From positions 1-46,876 of the forward strand of contig CAZVEH010000017.1 of the NCBI GenBank assembly GCA_964625775.1: a DNA stretch of 46,876 nt, given 5' to 3'. Every line of letters begins with the position of its first letter. Within the stretch, counting starts at the first letter, position 1. The position numbers were made by a program, and so were the translations under genes. The notes below the pieces were generated by a model that was given only the letters and a program-made list of their open reading frames with translations, had not been told where the DNA came from and searched no databases. Shown piece after piece: positions 9,660 to 16,850 of this stretch. Source of the stretch: GCA-2786165 sp964625775. Lineage in GTDB: Bacteria; Pseudomonadota; Gammaproteobacteria; Legionellales; Legionellaceae.

Positions 9660-9732
9660 TTACAAATTACGCTTTAGAAAAGCTATACTTAGTTCATGAC
9701 CTTTTATATCCATTTTTAAAGTGATTTCAAAA

Positions 9733-12303
9733 ATGTCAGAAAAAAAATATAGCTGCGAAAAATATCTTCTAAATTCTATAATTGAGGACTCATCGGATGT
9801 TATTATAATAATATCAACCGATAATAAGGTCGTAGAGTTTAACAAAAGTGCCCTTGATTTTTTTAGTCAAAATAAAGAAGAGATCCAAAATAAAGATTAC
9901 TTCTATTTGTGTGATTACCTTGGATTGCCAGTCCCATTTAAAAAATTTTTAGGATCAAAAGAGCAAATAAAGTTTCAAAATTACGTTTGGTCAAATACAA
10001 CCTTTAATACACAAAACGATGAGTCATATCACATAATACTTGGAAAAGTAAACGCTAAGAACTCTCTTCAGCATGAGAATTTTCTTCTCAGAAGCATTAT
10101 TGCATCCATCCCAGGTAGTATTTATTGGAAAGATACGAAGGGAACTTATTTAGGATGCAATGATTTTATGGTTAAAGTTGCTGGATTTTCATCCAAAAAC
10201 GATATTATAGGCAAAACAGACCAAGAATTATGGCCAAATCAAGCTTGTACATTTACAAAAACAGATCAAGAAGTTATGAAACTTAAATGCGCTCAAAGTG
10301 TAGAAGAACGTGTAGATTTACCCAATGGAAAAACAAGATTCTTTACTGTTGAAAAAACACCTCTTTTCGATGACAAACAAAATGTTATTGGTATATTAGG
10401 TAATTCTCTTGAAATTACAGAGCTAAAAAATACACAAGAAGAACTTATAAAAGCCAAGGAAACAGCGGAATCGGCGCTTCAGTCATTACAACAGGCTCAA
10501 ATGGAGGAGCAAAAACAACGCGAAGAAGCCGAGCGCTTAGCAATAGAAAACGCTGCCCATAAAGCTGAATTAGAAACTCAGGCAAAATTTATTAACGTAG
10601 TAAACCGCATTGCACATGATGTCGCGGGCTCCATGAATGCTATTAAAAAAATGACCAAATATTTCTCAAATCTTAAAGAAATTACCACTGTTTCTGGGTA
10701 TGAAATGCGCCCAGTATCAGCACCAGAACGTGAAAAAAATATCATTTACATTCAACCAGACAACAATGGGCTACAGTATGAGGTTCTCAATCCACAGAAA
10801 AAGCTTAAAAAGGGATTTGTGAGCTGGGAGCAACTATTTAATCAACTCAAACAAGACGCATCCAAAAGTGAATCTGATTTTCTAGAGTTTCAAAAAAAGT
10901 ATTTGCCTATATTACTCGAATATACAGAAAAGCTCGGATATACCAAAAAGACAATGAATGAAAGACGTATCCCTGAGGCACAACGAATTCAGTTAGAAAA
11001 TTCTACCCAAAAAGCCATGACCATCATGGAAGGCATTTTAAGTAAATACCTAAACCCTGAAGAGAACCAAGATGAGCCTATATTGGTATTTTCACCATCG
11101 ATTACAATTCATGATGCTTTTGCTGAAACCAGACTGAACTATGAACACCAACGCATTAATTTCATAGAAGAATTTAACCCCAATAGCCAAATGGTATTTA
11201 TCGAAGGTCAGCGCTCACAAATCAATCGCGCTATCACAAATCTTTTACGCAATGCCGCACAAGCTTTTGACGGGAACCCCGGGAGTATTACTTTAAAGCT
11301 TGATTCAGACGAGTTTTATGTTTACATCACCATTCAAGATACGGGCAAAGGTATGCCACCTGAAATGGTCGATAAGATAAAAAACAACATCTCCTTCACT
11401 GAAGGCAAAAAAGATGGCCATGGCATTGGTCTTGGACAAGTATCTGCTACCTTAAAACGTAATTTCGCTGAAATGGATGTCCAATCCGAAATAGGCAAGG
11501 GCACTCAATTTATTATTAAATTTAAAAAATGTCTCCCTCCAAATTGGGCCGCCCAAACCATTGAGATTACACCAAAGGATAAAATCATCATTGTAGACGA
11601 TGATCCTTCTATTCATGGAGATTGGGGCTTTAACTTTGAACCAATTATAGAAAAATACCCTAATATCAGCATACATAATTTTTACGAAAGCCAAAAAGCC
11701 CTAGATTATATTCACAATCTTCCCTCCGATGAACAGAACAATATACTCCTTCTCTCTGATTTTGAGCTTGCACACGATGCTCGCAATGGCTTAAATGTCA
11801 TTGAAGAATCAAAAGTAAAACGTGCTTTTCTTGTGACAAGTCACTGTAATGAGCCTGATATTCAACAAGCACTTCTCAAATTAAATGCAAAACTACTGCC
11901 TAAAAAGCTCAATCAATATATTCCCATTATTGTCGCAGAAAATAAGGTTGAACATTCAGAAACTAATCTCAAAACAGTTGACGGTATTTGGCTTGATGAT
12001 GATGTTGGCTTTACTTTTATGTATGAACAAGATTTGATTATCTCTAATAAGAAAGTAGACATCTATAGAAATCCAAAAGCCTTAATGGATAACATCCATA
12101 TCTACTCTAAAAATATCCCCATACTCTTAGATAATAATTTTGAATCCTCTAGTACGCACGGAACAGACATTGCACTCGAACTTTACAAGCTCGGATTTAC
12201 TAAGCTTTCTCTAGTCTCTGGCGACAAGCTTAATCCAAGTGACTATCCTTATCTCACCATCCTTAGCAAAGCCGACTTGGATGATATCTGCAAATGTTTT
12301 TGA
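9733..12303 (+). CDS. PAS-domain hybrid histidine kinase with two C-terminal receiver-like domains
   Basis: Counting from the ATG at 9733 (GTG at 9721 is the alternative; neither has a strong ribosome site), the 856-residue cytoplasmic protein has two PAS domains (about 10-105 and 117-236), a charged coiled coil (240-285), and a kinase core. The phosphorylated histidine should be H295 in IAHDVAGSM, the N box holds N507, the G1 box is DTGKG at 536, and the G2 box is GHGIGLG. A receiver follows with the acidic pocket D622-D624 and likely acceptor D676. A second, shorter receiver-like domain has D755-D757 and D800. About 130 residues separate the histidine box from the ATPase domain, longer than usual. 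There are no membrane helices, so the signal is intracellular or diffusible. It starts 73 bases after the NRPS-like gene and may be cotranscribed. Confidence 0.85.
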   Translation: MSEKKYSCEKYLLNSIIEDSSDVIIIISTDNKVVEFNKSALDFFSQNKEEIQNKDYFYLCDYLGLPVPFKKFLGSKEQIKFQNYVWSNTTFNTQNDESYHIILGKVNAKNSLQHENFLLRSIIASIPGSIYWKDTKGTYLGCNDFMVKVAGFSSKNDIIGKTDQELWPNQACTFTKTDQEVMKLKCAQSVEERVDLPNGKTRFFTVEKTPLFDDKQNVIGILGNSLEITELKNTQEELIKAKETAESALQSLQQAQMEEQKQREEAERLAIENAAHKAELETQAKFINVVNRIAHDVAGSMNAIKKMTKYFSNLKEITTVSGYEMRPVSAPEREKNIIYIQPDNNGLQYEVLNPQKKLKKGFVSWEQLFNQLKQDASKSESDFLEFQKKYLPILLEYTEKLGYTKKTMNERRIPEAQRIQLENSTQKAMTIMEGILSKYLNPEENQDEPILVFSPSITIHDAFAETRLNYEHQRINFIEEFNPNSQMVFIEGQRSQINRAITNLLRNAAQAFDGNPGSITLKLDSDEFYVYITIQDTGKGMPPEMVDKIKNNISFTEGKKDGHGIGLGQVSATLKRNFAEMDVQSEIGKGTQFIIKFKKCLPPNWAAQTIEITPKDKIIIVDDDPSIHGDWGFNFEPIIEKYPNISIHNFYESQKALDYIHNLPSDEQNNILLLSDFELAHDARNGLNVIEESKVKRAFLVTSHCNEPDIQQALLKLNAKLLPKKLNQYIPIIVAENKVEHSETNLKTVDGIWLDDDVGFTFMYEQDLIISNKKVDIYRNPKALMDNIHIYSKNIPILLDNNFESSSTHGTDIALELYKLGFTKLSLVSGDKLNPSDYPYLTILSKADLDDICKCF

Positions 12304-12304
12304 T

Positions 12305-13351
12305 TTATTTACTCTTCAAAAAATCAGAGTAAGAGAGAATTTTGCTCTTATCAATCCCATGTTCAGGAAAATCCTGAGTAAATGCGTAGTAATAATCAGA
12401 TAAACAATGATTAAATACTTCTAGTTTTTTATCATCCTCATCTTTGAAAACATCTGCTTTTAATAAATATTTATCCCAATCGATATGTGCCCTACTTTCA
12501 AAATCAGCCTTTTCATACAAAGATAAAATAAATTTCTTGCTCTCTAAAGCCTCAATAACGGATTGTGGTGCCCCGAACTTTTTGGCGTTTGTAATGCTAT
12601 TCGCCATACCATTATCATTGCGAACAAACAACCAATACAGATTGGCATCATTATCCAACAACATCAAGCTCCCCTGCTTATCAAACAAATACCCTTCACA
12701 AATGTTATGATCTTGTAAATACTGATTTAATATGGGCAAGAAATTACCATCATTAAGGAAACTGCTTTTTTCCTGAGGATTTTTTGTAAGACTCATTACT
12801 AAGCTGTGACACACACCTTGGAACATGTCTGTTGCTTGTTGGTTGATGCGCAACAACAAATCTTGCACATGATTTGCATCAAATTTGCTGATAAAATCTT
12901 TACCAACCCTATCCTCAGCTAAGTCCTTATCAAACTCACCATACTTTTTCGCGGTCAATAGTATATAAGAGTGGTCATGACTTTTGTAATAATCACTTAA
13001 ACCGACATATTGCATCACATCAAAGCCAGATTTATTTGGCATATCATAATCGATAACCGATACCAGAACATCATCAAAGCGCTTTGCATTATATGGCTCA
13101 TTTCTAAATGCTAACATGCCATCCTCTAAATGATCTGTTAGTAACCGTCCTCTGAAAAACGCGCCATTTTGTTTGGTTAAAAAAGCAATTGCTTCATTAG
13201 AGTCAGAAAAGGTTACTGTTTTGTAGGTATCTATCATCTCCAGTGAAGTTGCTTTTAAAAATCCAACATCATCATCAACCATCAGCACGGTTGTCGGATA
13301 AAAAAAAGCAGGAATATTGCAAAGACTGGATTGATAAAACCTCACAAACAT
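12305..13351 (-). CDS. Response regulator with unknown C-terminal output domain
   Basis: The 348-residue protein begins with a receiver domain: acidic pocket D26-D28, acceptor D101 in VIDYDMP, and a conserved lysine region near LLTAKK. An insertion of about 30 residues separates the second helix from the acceptor strand. Residues 170-348 have no helix-turn-helix, GGDEF, EAL or other output that I recognise. Overall length and insertion recall Legionella LqsR, but I cannot show homology by eye. The start at 13349-13351 is set by GAGGAA five bases upstream; the frame continues 21 bases further to 13372 without a better site. It faces the hybrid kinase tail to tail, with only one base between the stops. 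Confidence 0.75.
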   Translation of the reverse strand: MFVRFYQSSLCNIPAFFYPTTVLMVDDDVGFLKATSLEMIDTYKTVTFSDSNEAIAFLTKQNGAFFRGRLLTDHLEDGMLAFRNEPYNAKRFDDVLVSVIDYDMPNKSGFDVMQYVGLSDYYKSHDHSYILLTAKKYGEFDKDLAEDRVGKDFISKFDANHVQDLLLRINQQATDMFQGVCHSLVMSLTKNPQEKSSFLNDGNFLPILNQYLQDHNICEGYLFDKQGSLMLLDNDANLYWLFVRNDNGMANSITNAKKFGAPQSVIEALESKKFILSLYEKADFESRAHIDWDKYLLKADVFKDEDDKKLEVFNHCLSDYYYAFTQDFPEHGIDKSKILSYSDFLKSK

Positions 13352-13470
13352 GACGATTCCTCGGGTTACCATTATATCTTTAATATAGTTTTAACTGCCC
13401 TACTATGCAAATTTTTACCAACAAATTAGCAAAATATGCCTATACTTAAGCTAATACTGTGGAGTCATAC

Positions 13471-14229
13471 ATGAACCCAATTAATTCTTCAGATTCAAAT
13501 TTTTTACAAAAATCATTTGCTTGTTGGCAACAACTCATTGATAAAATATCACATATTTTCGTTAACAAACTCGCTGTTTTAAGAAAAAAACATATTTTTT
13601 TACACAAAATCATACCGAGCCTTTTGAAAGGTTATTATCTTGCTATTGAACATAAACTGATGGAACCTGAAATTCCTGGGCCATTATTGGAAAATATTCA
13701 TACTATTATCAATCTAGAAGAAGAAATTGTACCCGTATTTAACGTACTAGATTCCGTAGGATCTTTTTGTAGTCAATTATCCATCAATAACACCCATCAA
13801 TCTTTCTCAATTATAAATTGTGTAACCGAGACTTTAAGTACCTATGAATTTAAAAACAATGATCGCAATTGTGTTCAATTAAACGAAGATACTGATTTTG
13901 ATTGCCCTATGCCTGTGTTTTTTATAAAAACGACCCTAACCACATTACTCAATTTTGCTTTTGATAATTTCAAGGATTTTTTAGAAAAAAGTGTCCATAT
14001 TTGGCTTGAAAACCACAATAATATCGGTGCATTACACTTTAAAATTATATCAAAAAAGGCACAAAAAAATTACGACCACTGGCTTCAAAACAGTTTAGAT
14101 GTTTGCGCCGACAAGGTAAGCCCCGGGATTAATCTTTGTCGATTGGCTTTACTACAACACAATAGCGACATCAGTTATCGAGCAACCTCAGATCAATCAC
14201 TAGAAATCATTATTACAATGCCAAAATGA
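13471..14229 (+). CDS. Degenerate histidine kinase-like protein (pseudokinase candidate)
   Basis: The 252-residue protein has the size and layout of a bare kinase core with no input domain. Its helix SHIFVNKLAVL lines up with the usual AHELRTPLASI, keeping H28 but losing the neighbouring E, R-T and P. The N-box counterpart LLNFAFDNF has phenylalanine where the metal-binding asparagine belongs. No DxGxG box is seen, and the G2 counterpart reads SPGINLCRLAL. ATP binding is therefore doubtful; phosphotransfer through H28 or a purely binding role is possible. The ATG at 13471 has TGGAG six bases upstream, favouring it over the GTG at 13459. It is divergent from the 348-residue regulator. Confidence 0.65.
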   Translation: MNPINSSDSNFLQKSFACWQQLIDKISHIFVNKLAVLRKKHIFLHKIIPSLLKGYYLAIEHKLMEPEIPGPLLENIHTIINLEEEIVPVFNVLDSVGSFCSQLSINNTHQSFSIINCVTETLSTYEFKNNDRNCVQLNEDTDFDCPMPVFFIKTTLTTLLNFAFDNFKDFLEKSVHIWLENHNNIGALHFKIISKKAQKNYDHWLQNSLDVCADKVSPGINLCRLALLQHNSDISYRATSDQSLEIIITMPK

Positions 14230-14244
14230 GTCTATGGCGTGTCC

Positions 14245-14727
14245 TCAATTTAGAGTTTTAATCCCGTCAAGATTAGCCTTTTTATGCTGGATGTAATGTT
14301 CAAATATCTGCTTGGCTTGCCCACCTTTTACCGGCTTTGAAACAATAGCATCCATTTCATATTCTTTACAATCAACAGATACGACTTCCGGCTTACTCGT
14401 GGTAAAAACGATAATTGGCGTGTGGGTCTTTGTCGATTTTTCCATCTCACGAAATTTTCGGCTTAACGCATACCCGCTAGTACCAAAAAGCTTAAGATCA
14501 GTGCCTATTAAATCATATTTACCAGGAACGAACATCGAAATGGCTTCTTCTGAGTCCGTGAAATCAACAACACAACCCAAAGCCTCAAAATCTGATTTTA
14601 TAAGATTTCTATTTTTCATGTCTTTATCGATAAGTAATACACAAGGTTTATGATCTGTTGAGTTTGCCACACTCTCCTGCTCTTGCTGGGGTGGCGCTTC
14701 CTCATTTTTTATTATCTCCATTATCAC
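14245..14727 (-). CDS. Stand-alone receiver-domain response regulator
   Basis: The 160-residue product is a single CheY-like receiver after a polar lead of about 27 residues. The acidic pocket is D34 and D36 in LLIDKDMK, the acceptor is D77 in DLIGTDLKLFG, the switch threonine is in FTTS and the lysine is K131 in SKPV. No output domain follows, so it should act by protein contact or phosphotransfer. The frame opens with GTG at 14725-14727; an ATG two codons later (14719-14721) is equally possible, with no clear ribosome site for either. It closes a four-gene signalling set next to the NRPS-like gene and converges on the kinase-like gene. Confidence 0.8.
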   Translation of the reverse strand: MIMEIIKNEEAPPQQEQESVANSTDHKPCVLLIDKDMKNRNLIKSDFEALGCVVDFTDSEEAISMFVPGKYDLIGTDLKLFGTSGYALSRKFREMEKSTKTHTPIIVFTTSKPEVVSVDCKEYEMDAIVSKPVKGGQAKQIFEHYIQHKKANLDGIKTLN

Positions 14728-14931
14728 TACAGATAGTCCGCAAATGCTACCCTTCGGATCTTTAATTGGATATCTATCACATAAATAATGGGTTTTTAAA
14801 TTAGATGTGATGGTTTTTAGCTCTAACTGGTAGATTTGTCTCTCACCTGAAAGCCTATTTTCTATAAGCCAAATGTTATTGTTCTTTTTTTGCCATGTAA
14901 GTATTATAAAATTAACTACGCTTAAAAATAA

Positions 14932-15000
14932 GTAACTACTCAGGAACCCCCAGCGCCTACGCCCCTCGACTTGTTCGAGGGGTCCAGGAGTTAAGGCACG
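14932..15000. repeat. Left terminal inverted repeat of the IS66 remnant
   Basis: It matches the reverse complement of 15750-15818 at 67 of 69 positions. An inner palindrome, CCCCTCGA at 14962-14969 with TCGAGGGG at 14975-14982, can form an eight-base-pair hairpin. Confidence 0.9.
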
Positions 15001-15683
15001 AATTTAATTAGCTCGGTCGAATGATAAATAAGACGAGGCATTTGATTAGAAAAAACGCTTTGAATGACTTCAAAAATATGTCGTTGTTGCTTTCGCATGG
15101 TTGATATAAATCCACGTATTCGTCCAAATTCCCTAGCACCGTGGATAGACCGAAATCCACCCGATATTTTTTGTTTGCATTTCATCATACGTAAATCTTG
15201 TTCTGCTTGATTATTGGTAAAGGGCACCTGCGGATCATATAAAAAATGAAGCACGCTTTCACGAAAATCCCTAGGTTAATGATTTCCGTCTTCCGGCAAC
15301 ATGATAATAAGGCAGGTCGTTGGAGCTTAAAACATGCAACCAATATGTTTTTGCTGCCACTCTAAATCCTGTTTCATCCAAATGTTTGACTGATGCTTGT
15401 TTGTGCTTTGATAAAACATCTTCTTCAAAACTGAGAAGCTGTTGCGATACAGTGTTACTTGCTTGTGTTGTTGGCCACCACTTTTATTGATTCCTTTTTC
15501 TCGAAGCGACGTTGTCGGTGGCTGCTTGAATCCATCTGTCGATGGGGGGTTAGAGCTATTCTTGCTATTTTTATTTAATCTGTTCTCAAGTTCTTTTATA
15601 CGTGTTTCAAGGCGTGCTATTTGAGCAGCTTGAGCCGCAATAATCTCGAGTAAAGACTCAATGGTCGGTGTTGATAGTGTCAT
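14991..15683 (-). pseudogene. IS66 transposase (tnpC) with frameshifts and internal deletions
   Basis: Three pieces lie in order on the minus strand. From the ATG at 15683, about 75 residues give the N-terminal helix and the LNKNSKNSSNPPSTDGF motif. A frameshift near 15445 leads to a piece with HLDETGFRVAAKTYWLHVL (the first catalytic aspartate), which ends in a stop near 15273. A third frame reads DPQVPFTNNQAEQDLRMMK and continues to 14991, the C-terminal part with the catalytic glutamate. Roughly 230 codons remain of about 510. The gene is non-functional. Confidence 0.9.
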
Positions 15684-15749
15684 CCCAGTATTTGATCATA
15701 TTTGTATGATTTTTCAAGTGCTTTCGAAAATTAAATCAGTAGCTCGTTC

Positions 15750-15818
15750 CGTGCCTTAACGCCTGGACCCCTCGAACAAGTCGAGGGGCGTAGGCGATGG
15801 GGGTTCCTGAGTAGTTAC
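15750..15818. repeat. Right terminal inverted repeat of the IS66 remnant
   Basis: Partner of 14932-15000 with two mismatches, carrying the same inner palindrome. It ends in GTAGTTAC at 15811-15818. Confidence 0.9.
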
Positions 15819-16080
15819 CAAAATAATGCTTTAAGAGGAGGCAATCATATCAGGCATCTACCTTATTCATCACGATCCAAATCTTTGTACAGCAGCATGC
15901 TGGCGTGATTTATACAATGAAATTGACCCGCACTCAGCATACAAAATCGGCCCGAATTAAATGCGAATGAAACAAGTTTCTGGCCCATTTTAATTGCGTC
16001 TCTAACTTTAGCATGGCATTCAAAAACCATTGATGATTGGTTAAATCAAAATATAAAATAATAACAAAATATCTATATGT
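15819..16080. other. Gene-free stretch with short GGCCC-type repeats
   Basis: No gene is seen. Three loosely similar units contain GACCCGCACT (near 15926), CGGCCCGAATTAAATGCG (near 15948) and TGGCCCATTTTAATTGCG (near 15981). Repeated blocks of this kind occur at the ends of IS21-type elements, so this may be one decayed end; the support is weak. Confidence 0.25.
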
Positions 16081-16109
16081 AAAAAGCTCCGTGCAAGGAG
16101 CTTTTTTTT
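16081..16109. terminator. Rho-independent terminator, probably bidirectional
   Basis: AAAAAGCTCC and GGAGCTTTTTTTT flank the six-base loop GTGCAA. The stem is followed by eight T on the plus strand and five T on the minus strand, so it can end transcription of the tRNA-Lys transcript on the minus strand. Confidence 0.8.
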
Positions 16110-16214
16110 GGCTAAAAATTTATTTTTCGTAACGACAAGAATAAAAGAAGATTATAAAAGTACCCATCAAAATATTTTATAAAATTTACAACCTTAAAAA
16201 AACCTTTATAAACA

Positions 16215-16290
16215 TGGTGGGCCGTGTAAGGATCGAACTTACGACCAAGAGATTAAGAGTCTCCTGCTCTACCAGCTGAGCTAACGGCCC
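16215..16290 (-). tRNA. tRNA-Lys (anticodon CTT)
   Basis: On the minus strand the gene begins GGGCCGTTAGCTCAGCTGG and ends with the complementary ACGGCCC arm followed by ACCA, so the CCA is encoded. The anticodon loop reads CTCTTAA, giving anticodon CTT, which decodes AAG. The T-loop GTTCGATC is standard. The length is 76 bases including CCA. The accessory region lies directly on its 3' side, a usual place for integration of genomic islands. Confidence 0.97.
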
Positions 16291-16312
16291 CGTGGAAAAA
16301 GTGATATGTGAT

Positions 16313-16849
16313 TCAAGGGAGCATACGTTCCATCACATTATCTTTGTCAATGATAGCATGTTTAAGAGCGCCAGCCACATGCAATGTGATCAAAATAATC
16401 AAAACCCAAGCAAGGCTTTGGTGTGCTTGAAAAAAAATCTTGGCCAATGCTGGATTGGGAGCTATGCCAGGAATGGGTAAATAAAACAGTCCAAAAAAAC
16501 TGGGAACGTGATTGGACAACAACGACATCACCCACCCCACCAAAGGCATAGCAAACAAAACCACATACATCATAGCTTGAACCACGCGCGCCAGCACTAC
16601 TTCCCATTGCGGCATGGTTGTTGGTAATGGCAGTCTACCTGTACGAAAAACCCAGAACAAACGCACCACCATTAAGCCTAAAATAGTGAGTCCAAGAGAT
16701 TTATGGATCAAAACAGCGCTGGGCTTGATGCTATCTTGCAATGCATCTAAAAAGAAGCTGAGCGATAATAACAGAATCACCACAGCAGCAATTCCCCAAT
16801 GTAACCATCGAAATCCAGATGAGTAACTCACTACTCGAGGCCGACTCAT
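16313..16849 (-). CDS. Cytochrome b561
   Basis: The 178-residue protein has four hydrophobic helices and the conserved haem ligands of the bacterial b561 family: H17 in FRWLHW, H49 in IHKSLG, H143 in AHQSL and H157 in TLHVAGALKH. It should be an inner-membrane dihaem b-type cytochrome passing electrons between quinone and a periplasmic or membrane partner; YodB/CybB acts in superoxide removal, but the partner is not known here. Its ATG follows the glutamate dehydrogenase stop by one base, so the two are cotranscribed or at least translationally coupled. The tRNA-Lys gene lies downstream on the same strand. Confidence 0.9.
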   Translation of the reverse strand: MSRPRVVSYSSGFRWLHWGIAAVVILLLSLSFFLDALQDSIKPSAVLIHKSLGLTILGLMVVRLFWVFRTGRLPLPTTMPQWEVVLARVVQAMMYVVLFAMPLVGWVMSLLSNHVPSFFGLFYLPIPGIAPNPALAKIFFQAHQSLAWVLIILITLHVAGALKHAIIDKDNVMERMLP

Positions 16850-16850
16850 A

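Larger units (their letters stand above)
14932..15818. mobile_element. Decayed IS66-family element, 887 bp
   Basis: The element is bounded by 69-base inverted repeats with only two mismatches and contains three fragments of an IS66 transposase. The eight bases outside the left end (14924-14931, AAAAATAA) and the right end (15819-15826, CAAAATAA) match at seven positions, fitting the 8-bp target duplication usual for IS66. A complete IS66 is about 2.5 kb with tnpA, tnpB and tnpC; here tnpA and tnpB are absent and tnpC is internally deleted, so it cannot move by itself. Confidence 0.85.
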
